Below, piece after piece: positions 1 to 7,336 of a stretch of 11,099 bases of DNA (position 1 is its first letter; each line of letters begins with the position of its first letter). The notes beneath the pieces were generated by a model. That model ran no database searches. It worked only from the letters and a program-made list of their open reading frames with translations, and was not told where the DNA came from. The DNA is from Defluviitaleaceae bacterium. Its GTDB lineage: Bacteria; Bacillota; Clostridia; Lachnospirales; WRAX01. The stretch covers positions 22,859-33,957 of the forward strand of contig WQSI01000005.1 in the NCBI GenBank assembly GCA_009787945.1, given 5' to 3'. The translations under genes and the position numbers were made by a program.

Positions 1-471
1 AAGCCATATTTAACAAGCGACAATGTGTATAAAAATTTGATTTACCCTTTGAAGCTGCGCAAGATACAGCCTGATGAAGGGCAGGTGGCGGAACTGCTAG
101 AGCTTGCAGGGCTTTCTGACATGAGAAACCAATATGCCCCCAGCCTTTCCAGTGGGGAACAGCAAAAACTTTCCTTTATCCGCGCCCTAATTTTCAAGCC
201 CAAGGTTATACTAATTGACGAAGCCTTTTCAAATATGGATATTGAGAGCGTGGCAAGGTTTGAACAGTATATTTTAGACAGTCAGAAGCAGAACCCTGCC
301 ACATGGATTGTTATTAGTCACCAACTATCTAATATTAAGCGGCTTTGCGACCATGTGTATTTTATGCAGTCAGGGCAATTTGAAGCAGAAGGCACCCCTG
401 AGCAAATTTTATTTAACTCACAAAATCCCCATTTAAAGAGGTATTTACAAAATGAAATTCTTACAAGTTGA
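1..471 (+). CDS. ABC transporter ATP-binding protein, C-terminal part; probable tungstate/molybdate importer ATPase
   Basis: The reading frame is open from base 1, so the gene begins upstream of the window; the GTG at 25 is an internal valine, not a start. The visible part runs from just after the Q-loop (KPYLTSDNVYKNLIYPL) through an ABC signature LSSGEQQK (about nt 145-168), Walker B VILIDEA (205-225) followed by a D-loop SNMD, and an H-loop histidine in SHQ (His codon 319-321). The usual LSGGQ is LSSGE here, which is tolerated in the family. The protein would hydrolyse ATP on the cytoplasmic side of an importer. Its stop codon overlaps the moeA start by 20 bases, indicating one transcript and translational coupling. 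The substrate (tungstate or molybdate, TupC/ModC-like) is inferred only from the cofactor genes downstream; the permease and binding protein lie outside the window. Confidence 0.85.
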   Translation, partial: KPYLTSDNVYKNLIYPLKLRKIQPDEGQVAELLELAGLSDMRNQYAPSLSSGEQQKLSFIRALIFKPKVILIDEAFSNMDIESVARFEQYILDSQKQNPATWIVISHQLSNIKRLCDHVYFMQSGQFEAEGTPEQILFNSQNPHLKRYLQNEILTS

Positions 472-1681
472 TACTATCGAAAAAGCAAGAGAAAAGCTGT
501 TAAATGCAGGGCAAAGCCTTGTTGCCACCGAAAAGATAGCCCTGGCAGAAGCCTACGGCAGGGTCTTATCCCAAGACGTGTTTGCAGATGAAAATTTGCC
601 CCTTTTCCGCCGTTCTACTGTTGATGGTTATGCAGTGGTTGCCAAGGACACAGGGGCTGCAGGGGAAGCTTTGCCCACCTTCCTAAAAATTGTTGGGGCT
701 GTGGAGATGGGTCAGCCTGCCCAAATGGCTATAAAGTCAGGAGAATGTGTAGAAATGCCCACAGGGGGCATGTTGCCAGAAGGTGCAGATGCCGTTGCCA
801 TGGTGGAGTTTTGCGAGGTTTTTGGTGCAGACGAGGTTGCCATTTACAAAAGCGTTGGAACAGGTGGCGGCGTTGTCCAAATTGGGGATGACATGAAGGC
901 AGGGCAGCTGCTGGTTTCTAAAGGCAAGGAGCTGACCCCCCAGGACATTGGGGCGTTGGCTGTGGCAGGGGTTGAGATGGTGGAGGTGTTCGCCCCTTTG
1001 AAAGTGGCATTTATCTCCACAGGGGACGAGCTAATTACCCCTCACCATGCCCCCCTAGAAATAGGCAAAATTAGAGAAACCAACGGCATAACCCTGTCAG
1101 CTTTGGCGGCAAAACATGGCTATCATGTGGCACATACTGCCGTAGTCCAGGATGACGAGGACAAGATAAAGGAAGCGGTTCTCCAGGCAATGGAAACATG
1201 CCAAATTGTGGCAGTTTCTGGGGGCAGTTCCCAAGGTAAAAAGGACATGACAGCAGATATTTTGGACGAGCTGTCAGATGGGGGAGTTTTCACCCATGGC
1301 ATAGCTATAAAACCAGGCAAGCCCACAATTTTAGGCTTTGATAAAGGCACAAAGACTCTAATGGTTGGGTTGCCAGGGCATCCAATCTCTGCCATGGCGG
1401 TTTTTGAGTTGCTTTTTGGCTGGCTAATCCGCAAAATAACCCATCAGCCCGAACCCTTCGCCATACCTGCCGCCCTAACCGCCAATGTGCCAGCCAGTGA
1501 AGGCAAGCTGACATTTTACCCCTGCAAACTAACCCTCGAAAACAACCAATACACCGCAACGCCAATATACTCTAAATCAGGGCTAATCGCCGCCCTTACT
1601 GTGGCAGATGGCTATTTTTTGATAAACCGCGATAATGAAGGTCTTAAAAGTGGGGAAGCTGTAATGGTGCATTTATTTTAA
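452..1681 (+). CDS. moeA: Molybdopterin molybdotransferase MoeA
   Basis: The 409-residue product has the normal length for MoeA, which inserts molybdate (or tungstate) into adenylylated molybdopterin in the cytoplasm. The order of motifs fits the family: MoeA N-terminal motif LPLFRRSTVDGYAV (Asp58-Gly59), the MPTGGMLPEGADAV segment (about 102-115), the MoCF-type fold with STGDEL (189-194), SGGSSQGKKD (256-265) and KPGKP (287-291), GLPGHPIS (306-313), and a C-terminal beta-barrel domain. The ATG start is preceded by AAAGAGG about ten bases upstream and lies inside the end of the ABC ATPase gene. A second, longer MoeA follows after 12 bases, so this organism keeps two insertases side by side. 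Which metal each prefers cannot be read from the sequence. Confidence 0.95.
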   Translation: MKFLQVDTIEKAREKLLNAGQSLVATEKIALAEAYGRVLSQDVFADENLPLFRRSTVDGYAVVAKDTGAAGEALPTFLKIVGAVEMGQPAQMAIKSGECVEMPTGGMLPEGADAVAMVEFCEVFGADEVAIYKSVGTGGGVVQIGDDMKAGQLLVSKGKELTPQDIGALAVAGVEMVEVFAPLKVAFISTGDELITPHHAPLEIGKIRETNGITLSALAAKHGYHVAHTAVVQDDEDKIKEAVLQAMETCQIVAVSGGSSQGKKDMTADILDELSDGGVFTHGIAIKPGKPTILGFDKGTKTLMVGLPGHPISAMAVFELLFGWLIRKITHQPEPFAIPAALTANVPASEGKLTFYPCKLTLENNQYTATPIYSKSGLIAALTVADGYFLINRDNEGLKSGEAVMVHLF

Positions 1682-1693
1682 GGGGGGATTAGC

Positions 1694-3577
1694 ATGCCAA
1701 AACGCAATTTATATTTAACAAACACGCCAATTGATGAGGCTTTGGGCAGTTTTTGGATGCATTTTAATGAAAAGCCTGTTCATTCTACCGAAACAATCCA
1801 TGTGGCAGAAAGCCTTGGGCGAACCACCGCTGAGGCAGTTTTTGCCCGCAACAATTCCCCTCTTTACGACTGTGCCGCCATGGACGGAATTGCTGTTGTA
1901 AGCGGGAAAACAGCATCTGCCAGCGAAAACAACCCGCTGACCCTTACTGGAGATGAATTTTTAGTGGTGGACACTGGCGACCCTGTTCAGCCGCCTTTTG
2001 ACGCTGTTATCATGGCGGAGGAGCTTGAAGAAACCGCCGAAGGCATGATAATCCGCCAATCTGCCGCCCCTTGGCAACATCTGCGCCCCATTGGTGAGGA
2101 CATTGTGCAGGGGGAGATGGTTTTGCCCAGCCTGCACAAAATCCGCCCTATGGATATTGGGGTTTTGCTGTCTGGAGGGATTACCCAGGTTTTGGTAAAA
2201 AGCCAGCCCAGTGTGGCGATTATCCCCACAGGTACAGAGCTTGTGGAAGCCCACCAAACCCCGAAAATTGGCGATATTATTGAAAGTAACAGCTATATGC
2301 TAGGGGCATTGGTTGCTCAAGACGGGGGCAAGCCCGCCCGCTTTGGCATTGTTGCAGATGATTACAACACAATCAAGGAAAGCCTGCTACAGGCCGCGGA
2401 AAACCATGATATAATACTAATTTGCAGCGGCACAAGCGCAGGGCGTGAGGATTTTGCCGTCCATGTTCTTAATGAAATCGGGCAGGTTATCGTCCATGGT
2501 GTTGCTATGAAGCCTGGAAAGCCTGTAATTCTGGCAATTGTAGCAGGAAAGCCTGTTATTGGCGTGCCTGGCTACCCAGTTTCTGCCTTTATCGCCTATG
2601 AAAACTTTGTCAAGCCTATTTTGCTTGGGGAAAAGCCCTCAAGCGGCGTTATTCAAGCCACCTTAACCCGCCGTTTGGTGTCTAGCTTTAAACATCAAGA
2701 GTATGTGCGGGTGAAGGTGGGGCGAATTGGCGAAAAGCTTGTAGCCACGCCGCTTGCTAGAGGTGCAGGGGCGGCAATGTCCCTGGTTCGTGCTGATGGC
2801 TTTTGTGTAATTCCTAGGGATTATGAAGGGCTTGACGCAGGCGCGGTTGTTGAGGTGGTTTTATGCCGTGAAATTGCAGATTTAGAGCGCACAGTAGTCG
2901 CCATTGGCAGCCACGACATGATGCTTGACATTATGTCTGATATGCTGTCTGGGGCGAATTTATCCAGCAGTCACGTGGGCAGTATGGGTGGGCTGATGGC
3001 GTTAAAAAATGGCGAAGCCCACATAGCCCCCATTCATCAGCTTGACGAGGCGACAGGAGAATACAATATACCAATCATCAAAAAGTTGTTTGGCGGGCGC
3101 AAAATGGCTTTAATTAAGGGTGTTGGGCGTGTGCAAGGGGTGATGACGGCTGTCGGAAACCCCCTGAATATCCAAGGCTTGGCAGATTTAACCAAACACC
3201 GATTTATCAACCGCCAACGAGGGGCAGGCACTCGCATTTTGTTAGATTATAAGTTGGCGCAAGAAGGGGTTGACCCAGAGAGCATCAGCGGATATGACCG
3301 CGAAGCTGCAACACATATGGCTGTAGCCGCCGCAATTGCAGGAGGTTCTGCTGACTGCGGGCTGGGCATACAAGCCGCCGCAAATGCAATGGGCTTGGAC
3401 TTTATCCCCATTGATACGGAGGAATATGATTTCGCAATCCCTCAAGAATTTTTAACCCTTGACCATATCCAGATATTTATAAACACATTAAAAAGCCCAG
3501 ATTTGCACGGAAAACTGGCAGAGCTTGGGGGTTATGACACAAGCCGTTGCGGAGAGGTGATTTTGATTGATTGTTAA
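1694..3577 (+). CDS. moeA: MoeA-type molybdopterin biosynthesis protein fused to a C-terminal PBP-like domain
   Basis: The product has 627 residues, about 220 more than a plain MoeA. Residues 1 to about 390 are a complete MoeA: SPLYDCAAMDGIAV (Asp64-Gly65), DTGDPVQPPFDAVIMAEE, IPTGTEL, CSGTSAGREDF, KPGKP and GVPGYPVSAF are all present. Residues from about 395 to the end (from GSHDMMLDIMSDML) resemble the periplasmic-binding-protein-like domain (PBP_like, PF12727) found in a class of MoeA-like and regulatory proteins; RQRGAGTRILLD and GGSADCGLGIQAAA are its typical segments. There is no signal peptide, so the binding domain would act in the cytoplasm. A plausible but unproven role is binding of the oxyanion or another ligand to feed or control metal insertion. 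The ribosome binding site is a run of six G (1682-1687) before ATG. The end overlaps the next gene by 11 bases. Confidence 0.93.
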   Translation: MPKRNLYLTNTPIDEALGSFWMHFNEKPVHSTETIHVAESLGRTTAEAVFARNNSPLYDCAAMDGIAVVSGKTASASENNPLTLTGDEFLVVDTGDPVQPPFDAVIMAEELEETAEGMIIRQSAAPWQHLRPIGEDIVQGEMVLPSLHKIRPMDIGVLLSGGITQVLVKSQPSVAIIPTGTELVEAHQTPKIGDIIESNSYMLGALVAQDGGKPARFGIVADDYNTIKESLLQAAENHDIILICSGTSAGREDFAVHVLNEIGQVIVHGVAMKPGKPVILAIVAGKPVIGVPGYPVSAFIAYENFVKPILLGEKPSSGVIQATLTRRLVSSFKHQEYVRVKVGRIGEKLVATPLARGAGAAMSLVRADGFCVIPRDYEGLDAGAVVEVVLCREIADLERTVVAIGSHDMMLDIMSDMLSGANLSSSHVGSMGGLMALKNGEAHIAPIHQLDEATGEYNIPIIKKLFGGRKMALIKGVGRVQGVMTAVGNPLNIQGLADLTKHRFINRQRGAGTRILLDYKLAQEGVDPESISGYDREAATHMAVAAAIAGGSADCGLGIQAAANAMGLDFIPIDTEEYDFAIPQEFLTLDHIQIFINTLKSPDLHGKLAELGGYDTSRCGEVILIDC

Positions 3578-3926
3578 GCAGATAACTATATATCCAGAAA
3601 AAGGCGGCAAGGGTGAGAGTGCCGCCAAGGTTCAGCTTGTGGCAGGTGAGGGCATCCTTGGAGATTACCATAAGAATGTGAGCTTGATGACAACTGCATC
3701 CCATGAATTTGTAAGGCAAAACCCCAGCGGCATGTGCATGGCAAGGTTTAAAGCGGCGAATTTCCTTGTTGAGGGGGATTTGGCTGATAGCGAATTTTTA
3801 AAAATAACTGGCGGAAAAAGGTTTTGCTTCCCAGAATGTCCTATTTTTTCTGACGATTGCCCCTTTAAAGCAGGGGTGGGCTTTGCAGATGTTATAAAAG
3901 ATGGGGTGATAACCATTGAGGAATAA
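3567..3926 (+). CDS. Short MOSC-domain protein
   Basis: The 119-residue product is a compact MOSC-type domain, the fold shared with the molybdenum cofactor sulfurase C-terminus and with MoaC/Mog-linked proteins. The segment GILGDYHKNVSLM matches the GD-H-VSL strand, and the C-terminal GGKRFCFPECPIFSDDCPF...GFADVIKDGVI matches the MOSC cysteine region, with Cys87, Cys91 and Cys98. It is shorter than the usual 140-150 residues because the centre is compressed. The start is TTG at 3567, the only start available after an in-frame stop at 3564-3566, with GGAGAGGTGA just upstream. It overlaps the end of the MoeA-PBP gene. Its position between MoeA and an oxyanion transporter supports a role in handling the cofactor or its sulfur, but no substrate can be assigned. 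Confidence 0.82.
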   Translation: MIVKQITIYPEKGGKGESAAKVQLVAGEGILGDYHKNVSLMTTASHEFVRQNPSGMCMARFKAANFLVEGDLADSEFLKITGGKRFCFPECPIFSDDCPFKAGVGFADVIKDGVITIEE

Positions 3927-5031
3927 ATTCGGGCTTGGGGAATGGTCAGGTGCTTTTGGCGACCTTGGCACCCTAATCCCCTTCGTTGTGGGGTATATCG
4001 CTGTTGTGGGCATTAACCCCACAGGCATTTTGGTAACATTTGGTATATTTTCAATAATTACTGGCATCCGTTTCAAAACTCCCATGCCCGTCCAGCCTAT
4101 GAAGGCAATTGCTGCCACATCTATAGCGGGAGCTGTAACGCCTAATATGATAGGGGTTGCAGGGCTTTTTAGCGGCTTGTTTTGGTTGGTTATCGGCTTA
4201 ACTGGTGCTTTAAAGTGGGTTAAAAAAATTGTAGGAAAGCCGCTGATAAGAGGGATTACGTTAGGGCTTGGCTTTTCTTTTATGTTCCAAGGGTTGGGCT
4301 TTATGCAAGAAGGGGCGATTGTGGCTATTTTAGCGGCAATCCTTGCCTTTGCTATGGTAAATAGCAAGCGTATTCCAACCATGCTAGTTTTGCTTGCCTT
4401 TGGAATTATAGCATCATCTATTACAAATCCCTACTTTATGCAGGAAATATCCACTATCAGCATAGGGTTTTCCCTGCCGACTTTCGCTTTAGGTGGCTTA
4501 ACTTGGCAGGAAGTGGCAACAGGCATTTTTATACTGGCTATACCACAAATTCCCCTATCATTAGGCAATAGCATACTGTCAACCACAGACCAACACAACC
4601 AGCTTTTTCCAGAACGCCCCATAGCCGAAAAAGATGGTGCAATATCTATGGGTATAGCAAATTTGACCGCCCCCATAATTGGCGGTGTGCCAATGTGCCA
4701 TGGTTCTGGGGGGCTGGCAGCCCACACACGCTTCGGCGGCAGAACAGGCGGCACAATGATAATAATTGGTTCGATTCTGCTGTTGCTAGGCTTGTTTTTC
4801 GGCTCGTCAGTTTTAACCATATTCTACATAATACCCGTGCCTGTGCTGGGTGTAATCCTGTTTATGGCAGGGTTAGAGCTTGCCATGTCTGCCCGCGACA
4901 TAGGAAGCGATAAGCAAGATTTTTACATAATGCTGATAACCGCAGGTTTTTCCCTTTGGAATGTGGGCATCGGCTTCGTTGCAGGGCTGATTGCCCAGCA
5001 AGTAGTGAAGTTCAGAAACACTTCAGGTTAA
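3916..5031 (+). CDS. MOT1-family molybdate/sulfate transporter, inner membrane
   Basis: The 371-residue, very hydrophobic protein has roughly ten membrane segments and both signatures of the MOT1/SulP-like molybdate transporter family (MFS_MOT1, PF16983). The first is SGAFGDLGTLIPF (GDLGT at 15-19) followed by PMPVQPMKAIAA (56-67). The second half repeats it as IPQIPLSLGNSI...TTDQ and then PMCHGSGGLAAHTRFGGRTGG. Members import molybdate with high affinity or sulfate; the surroundings favour molybdate/tungstate. Translation starts at TTG 3916 with GGGGTGAT upstream, overlapping the MOSC gene by 11 bases. No terminator is visible after the stop; the next gene has its own likely promoter. Confidence 0.9.
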   Translation: MRNKFGLGEWSGAFGDLGTLIPFVVGYIAVVGINPTGILVTFGIFSIITGIRFKTPMPVQPMKAIAATSIAGAVTPNMIGVAGLFSGLFWLVIGLTGALKWVKKIVGKPLIRGITLGLGFSFMFQGLGFMQEGAIVAILAAILAFAMVNSKRIPTMLVLLAFGIIASSITNPYFMQEISTISIGFSLPTFALGGLTWQEVATGIFILAIPQIPLSLGNSILSTTDQHNQLFPERPIAEKDGAISMGIANLTAPIIGGVPMCHGSGGLAAHTRFGGRTGGTMIIIGSILLLLGLFFGSSVLTIFYIIPVPVLGVILFMAGLELAMSARDIGSDKQDFYIMLITAGFSLWNVGIGFVAGLIAQQVVKFRNTSG

Positions 5032-5049
5032 AAAACAACATAATTACCC

Positions 5050-5078
5050 TTGAAATAATTCCAGTTATATGTCATAAT
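5050..5078 (+). promoter_or_regulatory. Likely sigma-A promoter for the ferredoxin gene
   Basis: TTGAAA (5050-5055) and CATAAT (5073-5078) are separated by 17 bases; each matches five of six consensus positions. It lies in the only gap in this stretch large enough for a promoter and ends about 28 bases before the ferredoxin start. It would let the ferredoxin and the two genes after it be expressed apart from the upstream run. Confidence 0.5.
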
Positions 5079-5106
5079 GGTTATAGTCAAATTTTAGGAG
5101 GACGCT

Positions 5107-5277
5107 ATGGCTTACAAAATAACAGATTTTTGCATTGCCTGCGGGGCTTGCGAGGTGGAATGTCCTGTTAGTGCTATAACCTACGGCAATCCATATGTTA
5201 TTGACCCAGATATTTGCATTGACTGCGGGGCGTGTGCAGTGGCGTGTACAGCCGATGGCGCAATTGAAGCGTCGTAA
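5107..5277 (+). CDS. Small 2[4Fe-4S] ferredoxin
   Basis: The 56-residue protein is a typical clostridial ferredoxin carrying two [4Fe-4S] clusters, a soluble low-potential electron carrier. The first motif is C9-x2-C12-x2-C15-x3-C19-Pro and the second C37-x2-C40-x2-C43-x3-C47. The proline that usually follows the last cysteine is threonine, and the sequence continues TADGAI. A perfect AGGAGG (5096-5101) lies five bases before the ATG. It may serve the selenocysteine formate dehydrogenase encoded further right, but that is only an inference from the cluster. Confidence 0.93.
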   Translation: MAYKITDFCIACGACEVECPVSAITYGNPYVIDPDICIDCGACAVACTADGAIEAS

Positions 5278-5300
5278 ATACTTGATTTTAAGGTGAATTT

Positions 5301-6167
5301 ATGAAATGTGTTTGCCCCATTTGTAACGAGAAATATGAAAATGTCGTAAATGCTTGTCAGCAGTGCGGTTTTTTTGATAAGTATGGCATAAATCGGATTT
5401 TTATAAATTCAGAAGATGCCGAGATTTGGAACAACACCGTGGTAGAGCCTTATCGCATGAAGCGGCAGTTTGATAGAATGGGCAGTGTTTACGGCAAACA
5501 GTCCAAGCAAATTTATGATATTAGGATGGAGCTAAAAGAAGCTCTCTTATGGCGGGAACAAGCAGAGAAACGGATAGATAAGCTAGAGAAAATAATTGCG
5601 GAGCTAACAGCCCCGCCAAAGCAACCAGAAGCCCCCTTGCCCCCTCTTTTTGAAAAAACGCCAAAAGTTGGTGATATTGTGGAGTTTGGGCGTTTTGATT
5701 GGCGTGTGCTGATGCTGGTGAAGGGTAACAGGGCTTTGCTGATAAGCAACCAAATTTTAGAAAAACGGGCATATCATGGGGATTTTGAAGCAACAACCAG
5801 AGCAGAGCGCAGCATAACTTGGGAGAAAAGTGCTTTGCGTCAATATCTAAATGGGCGATTTTTAGAGGGCTTTGATAAAAAAGAGCGCAGCAGAATTGTG
5901 GCAACCAGAAATGTAACAGCAGGTAGCGAAGATACTAACGACTATGTGTTTTTACTTAGCTTAGAGGAAGCCCGCACCACCATAAAAGGCAACCCCGACC
6001 GCAGTGCTGACTACGAAGGGAAGCCATCTACATGGTGGCTGCGCTCCCCTGGGCGCGACCAAAACCGTGCCATCATGGTTTATGGTGATGGGCATATTTA
6101 TGTGCGCGGCACAAATGTGAAAGACAATGACGGCGGCGTACGCCCTGTTTTGTGGATAAATTTGTAG
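5301..6167 (+). CDS. Zinc-ribbon / coiled-coil / DUF6273 protein of unknown function
   Basis: The 288-residue protein has three parts. Residues 3-24 form a probable zinc ribbon (CVCPIC near the start, then Cys19-x2-Cys22). Residues about 60-105 are charged and heptad-like, with MELKEALLWREQAEKRIDKL suggesting a coiled coil, followed by a proline-rich linker. Residues about 122-288 match DUF6273, seen from GDIVEFGRFDWRVL, STWWLRSPG and the end GGVRPVLWINL. The WWLRSPG...GGVRP pattern recalls C-type-lectin/formylglycine-enzyme-like folds, but this is only a resemblance. No signal peptide or membrane segment is present, so it is probably cytoplasmic. AGGTGA lies four bases before the ATG and 23 bases separate it from the ferredoxin. 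No link to molybdenum metabolism can be read from the protein itself. Confidence 0.8.
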   Translation: MKCVCPICNEKYENVVNACQQCGFFDKYGINRIFINSEDAEIWNNTVVEPYRMKRQFDRMGSVYGKQSKQIYDIRMELKEALLWREQAEKRIDKLEKIIAELTAPPKQPEAPLPPLFEKTPKVGDIVEFGRFDWRVLMLVKGNRALLISNQILEKRAYHGDFEATTRAERSITWEKSALRQYLNGRFLEGFDKKERSRIVATRNVTAGSEDTNDYVFLLSLEEARTTIKGNPDRSADYEGKPSTWWLRSPGRDQNRAIMVYGDGHIYVRGTNVKDNDGGVRPVLWINL

Positions 6168-6217
6168 TATAAAAAACACCTTCTGCGGGGAAATTAGCGG
6201 TAGGAGGTGATTTTATT

Positions 6218-6349
6218 TTGGACAATAAGCATACGAATAAAAAAGACCCACAATCGCCAAAAAACAAAGAGATAAGCAAGGAGATTTTGGAAGCACAGAA
6301 TAACCCTTTGCATCCAAACCCAGATAAGATTTTGCCCTATGGCGGTTAA
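6218..6349 (+). CDS. Hypothetical 43-residue peptide
   Basis: A short frame begins with TTG and is preceded by a very strong TAGGAGGTGA (6201-6210) seven bases upstream. The peptide is hydrophilic and lysine-rich at the start (DNKHTNKKDPQSPKNKE) and ends NPLHPNPDKILPYGG. It has no signal peptide and no cysteine. It follows the DUF6273 gene by 50 bases on the same strand. The good ribosome binding site is the main argument that it is translated; I do not recognise a family. Confidence 0.5.
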   Translation: MDNKHTNKKDPQSPKNKEISKEILEAQNNPLHPNPDKILPYGG

Positions 6350-6353
6350 TTAG

Positions 6354-6382
6354 TACAGGGACGCATTATGTGCGTCCCTGTA
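6354..6382. terminator. Hairpin between convergent operons, possible bidirectional terminator
   Basis: A perfect 12-bp stem with loop TTATG (arms 6354-6365 and 6371-6382) sits five bases after the small peptide gene and ten bases before the stop of the opposing lipoprotein gene. Neither side has a clean T run, so termination would be weak or Rho-assisted. It could also be a dispersed palindromic repeat. Confidence 0.6.
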
Positions 6383-6392
6383 ATTACATATA

Positions 6393-7298
6393 TTAGTTTA
6401 TGGTAACAATCTGCATATACCGCACCCAACGATTGTTAGGCAAATCACGCGCTACAGAAAAGAATGGTCCAATGCCGCCATCTGCATAAGTGCCAAGGGG
6501 CTGTCCGTTTTCTGCAATTACAAAGTAGCCTAAATTTTGAGCCTCATCAACGCTTAAAGTGCCGATAAAACCATCTGCCGCCCTAAAGGTCAAGTTAACA
6601 GCACCTGCAAGGTTAAGGTTAAGGCTTTCAAAAACAACGCTCATGGGTATGCCTGTAAAATCGCGGTCAAGACGTTCTTGAAAAAGCTCATTTACAGTAA
6701 AGTCCACCGTATCAAAGGCGAGCAGGTCATCCATTGTGATTATATGGACAGTTGTTCCTTGGACTATCGCAAATTCATATGTATCAAGGCCTGCTATTAT
6801 GGTGTCAATGTCAGTTGTTTCGGTGGGTGTGTTCAGTTCTATGCGGGTCAGTTGACGGACAAAACGGCCAGGCCCGCCATCCGCTGTAAAGATTGAGCCA
6901 AAGTGGCTGGTTCGCCCTTCTGTGGGCAAAAGTTCGCCATCCCGTGCAAATGCTATAAAAAAGTTGGTGTAATCTAGCATTTCAGCAGGGGAGAAGGTGC
7001 GGCTGAAACCGTCCTCACCAATTACAAGCCCCTCGGTTACAGCGTGGTAATCAATGTTGAAGTGGCTTAGGAGATTTGCGAATGGCAACCCTGTAAAATT
7101 GTCGCCACGTGCGGTAAAGTCGGCAGCTCCAAGGTTCTGGAGCAGGTCAATTGTTACGTCATATGTATGCCCATCAATTACAATGTTGAGAATATGGGTT
7201 TCTTGCGGTTGAAAGGCATGTTCTTGCGTGTCATACACACAGGCTGTCAAGGCAGCAGCCGCCAACAATAACACTACTAAAAATTTGAATTTTTTCAT
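6393..7298 (-). CDS. Lipoprotein with two sulfite-oxidase-fold-like repeats lacking the cofactor cysteine
   Basis: The 301-residue product starts with a lipoprotein signal (MKKFKFLVVLLLAAAALTAC) whose lipobox LTAC ends at Cys20, so it should be anchored on the outer face of the membrane. The rest is two related units, about 36-155 and 174-301. Each has a F-T-G-[LI]-P segment (68-72 and 214-218), a DGF segment (96-98 and 242-244), and a C-terminal strand near RFVRQLTRIEL or RWVRYMQIVTI. This resembles the molybdopterin-binding domain of the sulfite oxidase family (PF00174). Cys20 is the only cysteine, so no thiolate could hold molybdenum. The start was set at the ATG at 7298 because GGAGG lies eight bases upstream; a TTG at 7313 falls inside that site. 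It is the last gene of the mobB-fdhD operon, 38 bases after fdhD. Its role is unknown. Confidence 0.75.
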   Translation of the reverse strand: MKKFKFLVVLLLAAAALTACVYDTQEHAFQPQETHILNIVIDGHTYDVTIDLLQNLGAADFTARGDNFTGLPFANLLSHFNIDYHAVTEGLVIGEDGFSRTFSPAEMLDYTNFFIAFARDGELLPTEGRTSHFGSIFTADGGPGRFVRQLTRIELNTPTETTDIDTIIAGLDTYEFAIVQGTTVHIITMDDLLAFDTVDFTVNELFQERLDRDFTGIPMSVVFESLNLNLAGAVNLTFRAADGFIGTLSVDEAQNLGYFVIAENGQPLGTYADGGIGPFFSVARDLPNNRWVRYMQIVTIN

Positions 7299-7336
7299 TT
7301 TTACTTCCTCCAATAATTTTTTGTCATATAATTTTG

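Noticed and set aside
1123..1565. Minus-strand open frames inside moeA and similar antisense frames inside the other large genes.
   Set aside because: They are shadows of well-supported genes on the opposite strand, with no ribosome binding site or recognisable protein family.
7299..7313. TTG start giving the lipoprotein five extra residues.
   Set aside because: That codon lies inside the Shine-Dalgarno sequence of the ATG at 7298.
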